Made by a program: the position numbers and the translations under genes. Below the pieces are notes generated by a model that was given only the letters and a program-made list of their open reading frames with translations, was not told where the DNA came from and searched no databases. A stretch of 64,000 bases of DNA from Streptomyces sp. NBC_01803 (GTDB taxonomy: Bacteria; Actinomycetota; Actinomycetes; Streptomycetales; Streptomycetaceae), in the NCBI RefSeq assembly GCF_035917415.1, contig NZ_CP109073.1:1719001-1783000 (forward strand), written 5' to 3'. The stretch's first letter is position 1; each line of letters begins with the position of its first letter. Positions 25,227 to 34,241 of this stretch are shown one piece after another.

Positions 25227-26333
25227 TCAGCCGACGCGGTGCATCCAGCCGTGCCGGTCCGGAACGCGCCCGGTCTGGATGCCAAGCAGCTCCTCGCGCA
25301 GCCGCATGGTGACCGTGCCTGGCTGTCCGTCGCCGACCGTCCAGGAGGCGGCGGCCGACTTGACCGAGCCGACCGGGGTGATCACGGCGGCGGTGCCGCA
25401 GGCGAAGACCTCGGTGATGGTGCCGTCCGCGTTCCCGTCGCGCCAGTCGTCGGTGGAGATGCGGACCTCACCCGTCGCGTAGCCGAGGTCGGCGGCGATG
25501 CGCAGCAGGGAGTCGCGGGTGATGCCCGGCAGCAGGGTGCCGGTGAGGCCGGGAGTCACGATCTTCGCGTCGGCGCCGGAGCCCTGGACGAAGTACAGGT
25601 TCATCCCGCCCATCTCCTCGATCCAGCGGCGCTCGGTGGCGTCCAGCCAGACGACCTGGTCGCAGCCGTGCCCGGTGGCCTCGGCCTGGGCGACGAAGGC
25701 GGCGGCGTAGTTCCCCGCGCACTTGGCCTCGCCGGTACCGCCCGGGGCGGCGCGGACGTACTCCGTGGAGAGCCACACGGAGACGGGCTTGACACCCTTG
25801 GCGAAGTAGGCGCCGGCCGGGGAGGCGATGAGGATGAAGAGATACTCGTTGGCCGGGCGATTGATGCCGAGGCCGACCTCGCTGGCGAACATGAACGGCC
25901 GCAGGTAGAGCGACTGCTCGCCCGCGGCGGGCACCCACCCCTGGTCCTGGGCGAGCAGGACGTCGATGGCCTCGACGAACGTCTCGACCGGGAGCTCGGG
26001 CATCGCGAGCCGGCGCGCGGAGCGCTGGAAGCGCTCGGCGTTGGCGTCGGGGCGGAAGACGGCGACCGAGCCGTCGGCCTGGCGGTACGCCTTCAGCCCC
26101 TCGAAGATCTCCTGGCCGTAGTGGAGCGCCATGGTGGCCGGGTCCATCTGGATCGGCGCGTAGGGCTGAAGTCGCGCGTCGTGCCAGCCCCGGCCCTCCG
26201 TCCACCGGATGGTGACCATGTGGTCCGTGAAGTACCGGCCGAATCCGGGAGCGGCGAGCACCGATTCCCGTTCCGCCTCGGACAGCGGCTGTGCGGCGGG
26301 CTTGAGGTCGAATGCGATGGCGGGCGTCGTCAT
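25227..26333 (-). CDS. ilvE: Branched-chain amino acid aminotransferase
   Basis: A PLP-dependent fold-type IV transaminase that makes leucine, isoleucine and valine from their 2-oxo acids. At 368 residues it is the long actinomycete form. The PLP lysine is Lys204 in [13 protein letters not shown]. The conserved [15 protein letters not shown] is near residue 75, [14 protein letters not shown] near residue 150, and [16 protein letters not shown] near the C-terminus. The ATG at 26333 has GAAGGA ten bases upstream. It lies between leuB and the cimA leader on the same strand. The 243 bp upstream hold no other gene. Confidence 0.95.
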   Translation of the reverse strand: MTTPAIAFDLKPAAQPLSEAERESVLAAPGFGRYFTDHMVTIRWTEGRGWHDARLQPYAPIQMDPATMALHYGQEIFEGLKAYRQADGSVAVFRPDANAERFQRSARRLAMPELPVETFVEAIDVLLAQDQGWVPAAGEQSLYLRPFMFASEVGLGINRPANEYLFILIASPAGAYFAKGVKPVSVWLSTEYVRAAPGGTGEAKCAGNYAAAFVAQAEATGHGCDQVVWLDATERRWIEEMGGMNLYFVQGSGADAKIVTPGLTGTLLPGITRDSLLRIAADLGYATGEVRISTDDWRDGNADGTITEVFACGTAAVITPVGSVKSAAASWTVGDGQPGTVTMRLREELLGIQTGRVPDRHGWMHRVG

Positions 26334-26576
26334 GGTGCGCGTCCTTCACGTCAAGGGTGGAGCGGGCCGCCTGTTCCGTCGCCCGACGCGGTAGTAGGAC
26401 ATCCGAGCAACCGGGGATGCGATGGCCCCGCGTCCGATTATGGCGCGGGACCCGCGGGCTGCGCAGGGGGCGGGGGCGGTCCCGGGGAGGATGGTGGCAC
26501 TCGGCGGGAGACTTGCCCACCCCTCACGTGGGGTGACCGCCGGGTGCCAGGACCCGGCGGCGTGGAGCCGGCGGGC

Positions 26577-27626
26577 CTAGGACAGACCGGATACTCGTTC
26601 CGCCAGCGCGTCACCGATGGTCGCGGTGGTGCGCGGGGCGGAGGCGTCGCGCTCGGCCAGGTCCGCGGTGACGGCGTCCTCGATGCGGACGGCCTCGGCC
26701 GCGTGGCCGAGATGACGCAGCAGCAGGGCGACGGACAGCACGGTCGCGGTCGGGTCGGCCTTGCCGGTGCCGGCGATGTCGGGCGCGGAGCCGTGGACCG
26801 GCTCGAACATCGACGGGAAGGTGCGCGCCGGGTTGATGTTCCCCGACGCCGCGAGGCCGATGCCGCCGGTGACGGCGGCGGCCAGGTCGGTGAGGATGTC
26901 GCCGAAGAGATTGTCGGTGACGATCACGTCGAAGCGCTGCGGCTGGGTGACCATGAAGATCGTCGCGGCGTCGACATGCAGGTAGTCGGTGGTGACCTGC
27001 GGGTACTCCCGGCCAACGCGGTCCACCGTGTTCGTCCACAGATGGCCCGCGTGCACCAGGACGTTGTTCTTGTGGACCAGGGTCAGCTTCTTCGCCTCGC
27101 GGGCGGCGGCGCGCTCGAAGGCGTCGCGCACGACCCGCTCGACGCCGTAGGCCGTGTTGATGCTGACCTCGGTGGCGACCTCGGCGGGGGTGCCGGTGCG
27201 CATGGAGCCGCCGTTGCCGACGTAGGGACCTTCGGTGCCCTCGCGGACCACGACGAAGTCGATCTCGGGACGGCCCGCCAGGGGTGTGGCGGTGTTCGGG
27301 AAGAGGCGGCTGGGCCTGAGGTTCACGTAGTGGTCGAACGCGAACCGCAGCTTGAGCAGCAGACCGCGCTCCAGGACCCCGGAGGGCACCGACGGATCGC
27401 CGACGGCGCCGAGCAGGATCGCGTCGTGCGCCTTCAGCCGCTCCAGCTCGGCGTCCGGCAGGGTCTCGCCGGTGGCGTGCCAGCGGCGGGCGCCCAGGTC
27501 GTACCGCGTCGTCTCCAGCTTGAGGTCCTGCGGCAGCACGGCGGACAGGACCTTCAGCCCCTCCGCGACCACCTCCGGGCCGATGCCGTCGCCGGGAATC
27601 ACCGCGAGATCGATACTCCGAGCCAT
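26577..27626 (-). CDS. leuB: 3-isopropylmalate dehydrogenase
   Basis: Oxidatively decarboxylates 3-isopropylmalate in leucine synthesis; a related activity serves the citramalate route. The 349-residue protein shows [12 protein letters not shown] at the start, ILLGAVGDP near residue 70, [15 protein letters not shown], the Lys in VHKNNVL, and the metal/NAD block [15 protein letters not shown] followed by [12 protein letters not shown]. The ATG at 27626 has AAGG ten bases upstream. Starts further up would read into an unrelated region. It is separated from leuCD by about 21 kb, as is usual in Streptomyces. Confidence 0.95.
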   Translation of the reverse strand: MARSIDLAVIPGDGIGPEVVAEGLKVLSAVLPQDLKLETTRYDLGARRWHATGETLPDAELERLKAHDAILLGAVGDPSVPSGVLERGLLLKLRFAFDHYVNLRPSRLFPNTATPLAGRPEIDFVVVREGTEGPYVGNGGSMRTGTPAEVATEVSINTAYGVERVVRDAFERAAAREAKKLTLVHKNNVLVHAGHLWTNTVDRVGREYPQVTTDYLHVDAATIFMVTQPQRFDVIVTDNLFGDILTDLAAAVTGGIGLAASGNINPARTFPSMFEPVHGSAPDIAGTGKADPTATVLSVALLLRHLGHAAEAVRIEDAVTADLAERDASAPRTTATIGDALAERVSGLS

Positions 27627-27691
27627 GGGGGGGACCTTACGTCCCGTCCCGAGGGCCGATCGGATGCGTCCACGATGCGGACGGACCCGGC

Positions 27692-27868
27692 TCAGCGGGC
27701 GTCCGCACCGCCGTTGTCCCTCCGGTCGATGGCGCGCTGGAGCGCGGCGGCGGCCTCGCGGCGGCTGGTCTCCCCGGCGGCACGGGCCTGGGCCCGGGCG
27801 CGGGCGCGGGCCGTCCCGCCCCGCGGCCGGGACGCCCTCCGCTGGGGCAGGGTGAGGGTTGCGTCCAT
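27692..27868 (-). CDS. Small arginine-rich protein (58 aa)
   Basis: A short gene of 58 codons, [20 protein letters not shown] then an alternating [10 protein letters not shown] stretch and [20 protein letters not shown]. It is strongly basic and mostly helical, with no known domain that I recognise. The ATG at 27868 has an excellent AGGAG eleven bases upstream, which is the main support, with GC-rich third positions. It is 65 bases upstream of leuB on the same strand and may be co-transcribed. The function is unknown. Confidence 0.6.
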   Translation of the reverse strand: MDATLTLPQRRASRPRGGTARARARAQARAAGETSRREAAAALQRAIDRRDNGGADAR

Positions 27869-28015
27869 GACGGATCAGCTCCTGTGGGTGCCGGGCGACG
27901 CCGGGCGACGGTGCCCGGCGTGCGACCTCCCACAAAACTAGCGGCGATCCGAGATGGTGTCCCGCCGAATACGTGACCGTCCTACTATCTGAGACGAATC
28001 CCCCGTCCGGCCTGG

Positions 28016-29647
28016 TCAGCCCATGTGCGGATACCGGTAGTCGGTCGGCGGGACGAGGGTCTCCTTGATGGCGCGCGGGGAGGTCCAGCGCAGCAGGTTG
28101 AGCTTGGAGCCCGCCTTGTCGTTGGTGCCCGAGGCGCGGGAGCCGCCGAAGGGCTGCTGGCCGACGACGGCGCCGGTGGGCTTGTCGTTGAGGTAGAAAT
28201 TGCCCGCGGCGAACCGCAGCCGTTCGGTGGCCAGCGCCGCCGCCGCCCGGTCGCGGGCGAAGAACGCGCCGGTCAGCCCGTAGTCGGCGACCGACTCCAT
28301 ATGGGCGAGCATCGCGTCGAAGTCGCCGTCCTCGTAGACGTGGACGGCGAGGATCGGCCCGAAGTACTCGGTGGTGAACACCTCGTGCTCCGGGTCGGCG
28401 CAGACCAGGACCGTCGGCCGGACGAAGTACCCCACCGAGTCGTCGTACCGGCCACCGGCCAGGATCTCGCAGGTCGGGTCGGTCCTGGCCAGATCGATCG
28501 CCGCCTTGCTCTTGGCGAACGCGCGGGCGTCGATGACCGCGGCCATGAAGTGCGACAGGTCGGCCGGGTCGCCCATGGACAGGCCCTCGGCCTCGGCGGC
28601 CACCGCGTCCCGCAGCCCGCCGTCCCACAGCGAGCGCGGGACGTACGCGCGGGAGGCGGCGGAGCACTTCTGGCCCTGGTACTCGAACGCGCCGCGCGTC
28701 ATCGCGGTCCGCACCATGTCCGGGTCAGCGCTGGGGTGGACCACGATGAAGTTCTTGCCGCCCGTCTCGCCCACGATCCGCGGGTAGGCGCGGTACCGCT
28801 CCAGGTTCTCGCCGACCTGCCGCCACAGATGCCGGAACGTCGCGCCGGAGCCCGTGAAGTGGATGCCGGCCAGCTCGCGGTGGGGCAGGGCCACCTCGGA
28901 GACGGCCCGGCCGTCGCCGGTCACCAGGTTGATCACGCCGTCGGGCAGGCCCGCGTCCCGCAGCAGCCGCATCAGCAGCACGGCCGCGTGGGTCTGGGTC
29001 GGGGATGGCTTCCAGACCACCACGTTGCCCATCAGGGCCGGGGCGGTCGGGAGGTTGCCGGCGATCGCCGTGAAGTTGAAGGGAGTGATCGCGTAGACGA
29101 AGCCCTCCAGCGGGCGGTAGTCCACCCGGTTCCAGACGCCCTTGGACTGCGCGGGCGGCTGCTCGGCGAGGATCTGCCGGGCGAAGTGGACGTTGAAGCG
29201 CCAGAAGTCGATCAGCTCGCAGGGCGCGTCGATCTCGGCCTGCTGCACGGTCTTGGACTGGCCGAGCATGGTCGAGGCGGCGATCGTCTCGCGCCAGGGC
29301 CCGGACAGCAGCTCGGCGGCGCGCAGGAAGACCGCGGCGCGGTCGTCGAACGACAGCGCCCGCCAGCCGGGGGCGGCGGCCAGGGCGGCGTCGATCGCGT
29401 CCCGGGCGTCCTGGGGGGTGGCCTCGGCGGCGGTGCCCAGGCGGGCCCGGTGGTGGTGCGGCGGCACGACGTCGAAGCGTTCGCCGCCGCCCATCCGCTC
29501 CACGCCGCCGATGGTCATCGGCAGCTCGATCGGGTTCTCGGCCAGTTCCTTGAGCTTGCGCTCCAGGCGGGCGCGCTCGGCGGAGCCGGGGGCATACGTG
29601 TGCACCGGCTCGTTGACCGGCACGGGGACCTGGGTCACGGCGTCCAT
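28016..29647 (-). CDS. L-glutamate gamma-semialdehyde (1-pyrroline-5-carboxylate) dehydrogenase
   Basis: The second step of proline breakdown, oxidising P5C/glutamate semialdehyde to glutamate with NAD+. The 543-residue protein has the aldehyde dehydrogenase features [15 protein letters not shown] near residue 170, the catalytic-base block VGETGGKNF, and the nucleophile Cys328 in [16 protein letters not shown]. The C-terminal [16 protein letters not shown] is specific to the P5C branch. The ATG at 29647 uses AAAGGAG, the last of four tandem copies of an SD-bearing 13-mer. It follows the proline dehydrogenase gene (91-bp gap), forming a putBA-like operon. Confidence 0.94.
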   Translation of the reverse strand: MDAVTQVPVPVNEPVHTYAPGSAERARLERKLKELAENPIELPMTIGGVERMGGGERFDVVPPHHHRARLGTAAEATPQDARDAIDAALAAAPGWRALSFDDRAAVFLRAAELLSGPWRETIAASTMLGQSKTVQQAEIDAPCELIDFWRFNVHFARQILAEQPPAQSKGVWNRVDYRPLEGFVYAITPFNFTAIAGNLPTAPALMGNVVVWKPSPTQTHAAVLLMRLLRDAGLPDGVINLVTGDGRAVSEVALPHRELAGIHFTGSGATFRHLWRQVGENLERYRAYPRIVGETGGKNFIVVHPSADPDMVRTAMTRGAFEYQGQKCSAASRAYVPRSLWDGGLRDAVAAEAEGLSMGDPADLSHFMAAVIDARAFAKSKAAIDLARTDPTCEILAGGRYDDSVGYFVRPTVLVCADPEHEVFTTEYFGPILAVHVYEDGDFDAMLAHMESVADYGLTGAFFARDRAAAALATERLRFAAGNFYLNDKPTGAVVGQQPFGGSRASGTNDKAGSKLNLLRWTSPRAIKETLVPPTDYRYPHMG

Positions 29648-29657
29648 GGCTGTCGTC

Positions 29658-29709
29658 TCCTTTGTGGGGGTCCTTCGTGGGGGTCCTTCGTGGGGGTCCT
29701 TCGTGGGGG
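29658..29709 (-). repeat. Four tandem 13-bp repeats, each carrying an SD-like AAGGA
   Basis: On the minus strand the unit is CCCCCACGAAGGA, at 29697-29709, 29684-29696, 29671-29683 and (one change, CACAAAGGA) 29658-29670. Only the last copy is at proper distance to serve the P5C dehydrogenase start. The array fills most of the gap between the two proline-catabolic genes. Confidence 0.9.
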
Positions 29710-29737
29710 TTGGACGGATACGCCGGGCGGGGGCGGG

Positions 29738-30673
29738 TCAGCGGCGGGTGGCCAGGGACCGCGCGAAGAAGGCCAGGTTGGCGGGGCGCTCGGCGAGGCG
29801 GCGCGTGAAGTAGCCGTACCAGTCGGTGCCGTACGGGACGTAGACCCGCATCCGGTGTCCCGCAGCGGCGAGCCGGGCCTGCTCGGCCGGGCGGATTCCG
29901 TAGAGCATCTGGAACTCGTACGCCTCCGGTCCCCGCCCGTACCGCGCCGCCAGGGCCCCGGCGATGGCGATCAGGCGCGGGTCGTGCGTGGCGATCATCG
30001 GGTAGGCGCCGTCCTCGGCCAGCAGGATCCGCAGACAGCGCACGTAGGAGCGGTCCACCGCGCGGCGGTCCTGGAACGCGACCGAGGCGGGCTCCCGGTA
30101 GGCGCCCTTGACCAGCCGGACCCGGGCGCCGGCCGACGCCAGCGCGCGGCAGTCGTCCTCGGTCCGGCGCAGGTACGACTGGACCACGGCGCCGGTGCGC
30201 GGGAACCGTTCGCGCAGGTCGCCCAGGATCGCCAGGGTGGAGTCGGTCGTCGTGTGGTCCTCCATGTCGAGGGTGACCGTGGTCCCCGCCGCCGCGGCGG
30301 CCTCCACCACGGGCAGCACGTTGCGGTGCGCGAGATCGTGACCGCCGGGGAGCGCCTGGCCGAAGGCGGACAGCTTCACCGACATCTCGGCCCGCTCCCC
30401 CAGCCCCTCGGCGGCGAGCGCCTCGGTGAGCGCCAGATAGGCGTCCCGGCTGCGCACCGCCTCGGCGGGGTCCGTGACGTCCTCGCCGAGATGGTCGAGG
30501 GTCACGTCCAGGCCGCACGCGACGAGGCCGGTGGTGACGGCGACGGCGTCCGCCAGCCGTTCGCCCGCGACGAAGCGGTCCACGACGGGACGGGTGACGG
30601 GCGCGGTGGAGACGAAGCGCCGGACGGCGTCGCTCCGGGCCGCGGCGAGGAGAAGGGGGCCTGGTCCGAGCAC
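29738..30673 (-). CDS. Proline dehydrogenase (monofunctional, FAD-dependent)
   Basis: Oxidises proline to pyrroline-5-carboxylate with FAD and feeds electrons to the respiratory chain. The 311-residue TIM-barrel protein shows VSTAPVTRPVVDRFVAGE at the N-terminus, EMSVKLSAFGQAL near residue 95, VTLDMEDHTTTDSTL, VRLVKGAYREP, ATHDPRLI, EFQMLYGIRP, and the C-terminal substrate motif YVPYGTDWYGYFTRRLAERP. The GTG at 30673 has GGGAGG upstream. It is divergent from a PucR regulator, with a 30-bp palindrome in between that probably controls proline induction. Confidence 0.94.
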   Translation of the reverse strand: MLGPGPLLLAAARSDAVRRFVSTAPVTRPVVDRFVAGERLADAVAVTTGLVACGLDVTLDHLGEDVTDPAEAVRSRDAYLALTEALAAEGLGERAEMSVKLSAFGQALPGGHDLAHRNVLPVVEAAAAAGTTVTLDMEDHTTTDSTLAILGDLRERFPRTGAVVQSYLRRTEDDCRALASAGARVRLVKGAYREPASVAFQDRRAVDRSYVRCLRILLAEDGAYPMIATHDPRLIAIAGALAARYGRGPEAYEFQMLYGIRPAEQARLAAAGHRMRVYVPYGTDWYGYFTRRLAERPANLAFFARSLATRR

Positions 30674-30766
30674 GGATACCTCCCGGTGCGCTCGCCTCTT
30701 CGGTTACCCGAGACGGTAAGGATCGCCCGGCCCGGCGGCCACGGACAGGTGTCGCGGATTCGTGTC

Positions 30767-30796
30767 CCGGATCTCATACATCTGTATGAGATCCGG
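30767..30796. promoter_or_regulatory. 30-bp perfect palindrome, probable operator of the proline regulator
   Basis: Arms CCGGATCTCATACA (30767-30780) and TGTATGAGATCCGG (30783-30796) are exact reverse complements around a 2-base centre. The site lies 93 bp before the proline dehydrogenase start and 26 bp before the PucR gene. The position suggests autoregulation plus control of the put genes. Confidence 0.8.
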
Positions 30797-30821
30797 TGGG
30801 GAACGGACGGAGAATGGACGG

Positions 30822-31922
30822 GTGGACTACCAGGAGCTCGTCGACGAGGTCTGCGCCCTGCTCGGCACCCCGGCGACGCTGGAGGGGCGGGACTTCCGGC
30901 TGATCGCCTTCGGCGCCCACGACAACGAGGACGACCGGGTGATGGACCCCGTCCGCACCCGCTCCATCCTGCGACGGCGCTCGGCGCCCGGGGTCCGGGA
31001 GTGGTTCGAGAGCTTCGGGATCACGACCGCGCGGGAGCCGGTGCGCATCCCGCCGGAGCCCGCGGCCGGAGTGCTGACCGGCCGCATCTGCCTGCCGGTG
31101 CGGCACGGCGCGGTGGTGTACGGGTACGTGTGGCTGCTGGACGACGGCGCGGTGGCGCTGGGCGACCCGCGGCTCGACGAGGCGATGGCGGTGGCCGAGC
31201 GGATCGGGTCGCTGCTCGCGGAGGAGGCCAGGGCGGGCGCCCGGCTGGGCGAGCTGCTGCGCACCGCGCTGGCGGCCGGGACCCCGGGCGCGGTCCGGGA
31301 GCTGGCCGCCGCGCTCGGGGCGGCGGCGGAGGGGGCGTTGACCGTGGTGGCCGTGACCCCGTGGGAGCTGGACACGGATGTCCCGGCGCCGCTGCCCGGC
31401 GCGTCGGCCGTGTGCGTGGCGCCCGGGGCGCCGCCGCACGCGCTGGCGGCGCTGACCCGCCCGGCCGCCGCGCGGGCGGTGGCCGACCGGCTCCGGGGGC
31501 CGGGGCGGGTGGCCGGGATCGGGGGAACGCGCCACGGGCCGCTCGGGCCGGACGGGCTGTCCGGCGCCTGGCGCGAGGCCCTGGCGGCGGCGCGGACGGC
31601 GGGCGCCGAGGATCGCTTCGGAGGCGTGGCGCGGTGGTCGGAGCTGGGCCCCTACCGGCTGCTGACCGCGCTGCCCGCGCGGGCACCCGACCCCGCGGTG
31701 GCGGCCCTGCTGCGGCCTGAGCACCGGGAACTGGCCCGCACCGCCGAGACGTTCCTGGACAACGCGGGCCAGGCGGCCCGCACCGCGCAGACCCTGGGCA
31801 TCCACCGCCAGACCCTGTACTACCGCCTCTCCCGCGTCGAACGCCTCACCGGCCTCGACCTCGGCTCCGGCGCGGACCGGCTGCTGCTGCACATGGAGCT
31901 GAAGACGGCCCGGCTGCGCTGA
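30822..31922 (+). CDS. PucR-family regulator of proline catabolism
   Basis: A 366-residue regulator of the PucR/CdaR type. The N-terminal and middle parts form a sensory region (VRHGAVVYGYVWLLDDGAVAL, then ERIGSLLAEEARAG and a GGDEF-like middle domain). The C-terminus, about 315-366, has the helix-turn-helix AQTLGIHRQTLYYRLSRVERLTGLDL. The GTG at 30822 is placed by GGAG nine bases upstream; starts further up lie in the operator. Being divergent from proline dehydrogenase and next to a long palindrome, it is most likely the proline-responsive activator. That role is inferred. Confidence 0.85.
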   Translation: MDYQELVDEVCALLGTPATLEGRDFRLIAFGAHDNEDDRVMDPVRTRSILRRRSAPGVREWFESFGITTAREPVRIPPEPAAGVLTGRICLPVRHGAVVYGYVWLLDDGAVALGDPRLDEAMAVAERIGSLLAEEARAGARLGELLRTALAAGTPGAVRELAAALGAAAEGALTVVAVTPWELDTDVPAPLPGASAVCVAPGAPPHALAALTRPAAARAVADRLRGPGRVAGIGGTRHGPLGPDGLSGAWREALAAARTAGAEDRFGGVARWSELGPYRLLTALPARAPDPAVAALLRPEHRELARTAETFLDNAGQAARTAQTLGIHRQTLYYRLSRVERLTGLDLGSGADRLLLHMELKTARLR

Positions 31923-31928
31923 CCTGTG

Positions 31929-32014
31929 GGGTCCACGTCTCGATGCGCGATGTCGGCGCAGGACGCGTAGCCGATGCGCGCATTGCAGGGTCCACGATCC
32001 GATGCGCGATGTCG
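31929..32014. repeat. Imperfect 27-bp direct repeat pair
   Basis: Units 31929-31955 and 31988-32014, 59 bp apart, share GGGTCCACG, then four variable bases, then GATGCGCGATGTCG. Each is followed by TAGCCGA at a different distance. They lie just after the PucR stop. The 288-bp gap to the LacI gene, including 32015-32210, shows no gene I can support and may be decayed DNA. Confidence 0.7.
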
Positions 32015-32210
32015 AAGTAGCCGAGCCTGCGGAGTCCGCGCGGTTCGCCCACCTGTGTTTCTGGCGCACGTCGATGGTGATGGCCCTGCCAGCGGCAAGG
32101 CCCGACAGCCTCCTCATCTCCCGCCCCACCCCGAACTCCCCACCGCGGCCGTCCTGCCAGTCCCACCTCGCGGTGGATGCGGTGGACAAGCCGGTCGGTC
32201 AACCGGGCCC

Positions 32211-33179
32211 CTACAGCCGGGACGCGGGGATGACCACCGGGACCGGCAGGCGCAGGGGGGCTGCCGGGTCTGAACCGTCCCGGGCCATCAGGTCGTTGAG
32301 CATGCCCATGGCCGTGCTGCCGAGCTGCGCGCCGTCCACATCGATCGAGGGCATCGTGTCGAAGCCCAGCGCGTCGGCCACCGGGCGCTCGATCGTGATC
32401 GCCAGGTCGCCGGGGATCCGGATGCCGCGGGCGCCGAGGGCGAAGATGATGCCCAGGCCCAGCGCGGTGGCGTAGGGAATGACCGCCGTCGCGCCCGACT
32501 CCGCCACCGAGGGCGCTATCCCCGTGCCGGCGGCGAAGGTCGGGGGCAGCGGGTCGAACGTGCTCAGCACCGCGGACCGGGACTCGGTGACGTCGCGCAC
32601 CGCCGCGAGGCGCTGGCCGTTCTGCCACGAGCGGTCGGTGCCGCCGACCAGGGCGATGTGCCGGTGACCGCGGTCGATGAAGTGCCGGGCCATCATGGCG
32701 AAGGCGCTGGCGGTGTCGGCGACCACCGAGGAGACGCCCTCCAGCTCACGGTCTATCAGCACCGTCGGCTTGAGACCGCAGGCCGCCGACACCTGGGCGT
32801 CCGAACCGCGCGGGGCGGTCAGCAGGAAGCCGTCGACCTGGGCGGACAGCCGGGCGAGGGCCGCCACGTCCTCGTCGAACTCCAGGCCGTTGACCACCAC
32901 CGTGAGCTGGGAGCCGGACTCCGCCGCGCGCCGCTGCGCCCCGCCGACGATCGGGGTGAAGAACGCGTTCTCCAGGGTCGGCACCACCACGGCGACAACT
33001 CCCGTACGCCCCCGGGCCAGTGCGGACGCCGCGCGGTTCGGCACGAAGCCGAGTTGCTCGGCGATCCGGCGCACCCGCAGCGCCGTTTCCGGCGCCACCA
33101 GCGACGGGCGCCCCAGCGCGCGCGAGGCTGTGGACTTCGAGACCCCCGCCAGGCGGGCGACATCGTCCAACGTCGGCAC
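32211..33179 (-). CDS. LacI-family transcriptional regulator
   Basis: A 322-residue repressor. Residues 1-50 are the LacI helix-turn-helix plus hinge helix: PTLDDVARLAGVSKSTASRA, then LGFVPNRAASALARGRTG. The rest is a periplasmic-binding-protein-like effector domain with VVVPTLENAFFTPIVGG, DGFLLTAPR, RGHRHIALVGG and ALGFDTMPSIDVDGAQLG. The GTG at 33179 has AAGGGGG seven bases upstream. It is divergent from a transporter operon whose promoter region holds two palindromic LacI-type sites, so it likely represses that operon until a substrate such as a nucleoside or polyamine appears. The substrate is inferred only. Confidence 0.9.
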   Translation of the reverse strand: MPTLDDVARLAGVSKSTASRALGRPSLVAPETALRVRRIAEQLGFVPNRAASALARGRTGVVAVVVPTLENAFFTPIVGGAQRRAAESGSQLTVVVNGLEFDEDVAALARLSAQVDGFLLTAPRGSDAQVSAACGLKPTVLIDRELEGVSSVVADTASAFAMMARHFIDRGHRHIALVGGTDRSWQNGQRLAAVRDVTESRSAVLSTFDPLPPTFAAGTGIAPSVAESGATAVIPYATALGLGIIFALGARGIRIPGDLAITIERPVADALGFDTMPSIDVDGAQLGSTAMGMLNDLMARDGSDPAAPLRLPVPVVIPASRL

Positions 33180-33316
33180 AGGACCCCCTTCACTTCCGCC
33201 ACCGGTCACGGTGACCACCGCAGACACTACATGCAGTCACATCGACCCCGGTGGCTTTTACAAAGCGTTAACGACGCCGCCTAGCCGCATCCTCAGCAGA
33301 GAAGCTACTGTCACCA

Positions 33317-33338
33317 CAACCGGTTGCACAACCGGTTG
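33317..33338. promoter_or_regulatory. Tandem LacI-type operators
   Basis: Two copies of the palindrome CAACCGGTTG at 33317-33326 and 33329-33338, centres 12 bp apart. The second sits in the larger palindrome GCAACCGGTTGC-like context. CG-centred palindromes of this kind are classic LacI-family sites. They lie 73 bp before the first permease gene. Confidence 0.8.
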
Positions 33339-33410
33339 CATTGGGGCGGTAGAACCGTCTCCCGCCGAGGAACCCCGTCGGCGACCTCGAGAGAACAGCC
33401 GAGAAACCAC

Positions 33411-34241
33411 ATGATCCGATCGCGCCGAATAGCGTTGGCGCTGCTGCTCCCCGGGCTCGCGCTGCTCGTGGGAGGCGTGCTGGCGCCCGCTCTCACCATG
33501 CTGCTGTCACCGCCGAGGGTCTCCACGGGCGAAGTCTTCGACCGTCTCGGCCGGATGCTCAGCGACCCCCACGATCTGGCGATCATCCTGCGCACCCTGC
33601 GCGTCGGCCTGACCGTCACCGGCATCTGCCTGGTGCTCGGCTTCCCCACCGCCTACCTGCTCGCCCGCTCCCGCTCCCGGTGGGCCGGTCCGCTCCTCGC
33701 GCTGGCGATCTTCCCGCTGCTGCTGAGCAACGTCGTCCGTACCTACGGCTGGCTCGTCGTCCTCGGCAGCAACGGCGTCATCGGCCAGGCCATCGAGGGA
33801 CTCGGGCTGGCCGACGAGGCCCCGCAACTCCTCTACACCGAACTGGCCGTGGTGCTCGGCCTGACCCAGCTCTTCCTGCCGCTGGCGATCGTCACCTGCT
33901 ACTCCGCCGTCGCCCAGGTGGACGCCGGCCTGGACGACGCGGCGCGCGGGCTCGGCGCCGGGCGCGTACGCACCATGTGGAGCGTCGTCATCCCGCTGTC
34001 CATGCCGGGCATCGCGATGGCCGCCACGCTGGTCTTCGCCGGCTCCGTCACCGCCTACACCACGCCCTATCTGCTGGGCGGCTCCCGCCAGACGATGCTG
34101 GCCACGCAGCTGTTCCGGTACTCCGGCGTCAGCCTGGACTGGGCCGCGGCCTCCGCGACCGCCGTCATCATGACGACGCTGGTGATCCTCATCTACAGCG
34201 CGGCCACCGTCGTCACCCGGGCGAAGGCGGTGACCCGGTGA
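33411..34241 (+). CDS. ABC transporter permease (PotB-like)
   Basis: A 276-residue inner-membrane permease with about six transmembrane helices, the first at residues 6-28 (IALALLLPGLALLVGGVLAPAL). The permease EAA loop is visible as LDDAARGLGAGRVRTMWSVVIPLSMPG near residue 185, where it contacts the ATPase. It resembles PotB-type permeases of spermidine/putrescine or related importers. The ATG at 33411 has only a weak GAGA site. It is the first gene of the operon behind the LacI operators and overlaps the next permease by four bases (GTGA). Confidence 0.9.
   Translation: MIRSRRIALALLLPGLALLVGGVLAPALTMLLSPPRVSTGEVFDRLGRMLSDPHDLAIILRTLRVGLTVTGICLVLGFPTAYLLARSRSRWAGPLLALAIFPLLLSNVVRTYGWLVVLGSNGVIGQAIEGLGLADEAPQLLYTELAVVLGLTQLFLPLAIVTCYSAVAQVDAGLDDAARGLGAGRVRTMWSVVIPLSMPGIAMAATLVFAGSVTAYTTPYLLGGSRQTMLATQLFRYSGVSLDWAAASATAVIMTTLVILIYSAATVVTRAKAVTR

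Noticed and set aside
26346..26402. 18-codon ORF (MSYYRVGRRNRR...) just upstream of ilvE, considered as a leader peptide
   Set aside because: It has two Tyr codons but no run of branched-chain codons, and no attenuator hairpin with a U-tract follows.
28025..31720. Very long open frame on the plus strand across the proline genes (about 1231 codons)
   Set aside because: It mirrors two well-supported enzymes on the minus strand. The translation is low-complexity Arg/Gly/Ala without motifs.
32015..32210. Possible minus-strand protein remnant (GREMRRLSGLAAGRAITIDV)
   Set aside because: I cannot relate it to a family and the frame is broken by the repeats, so it is not called as a gene.
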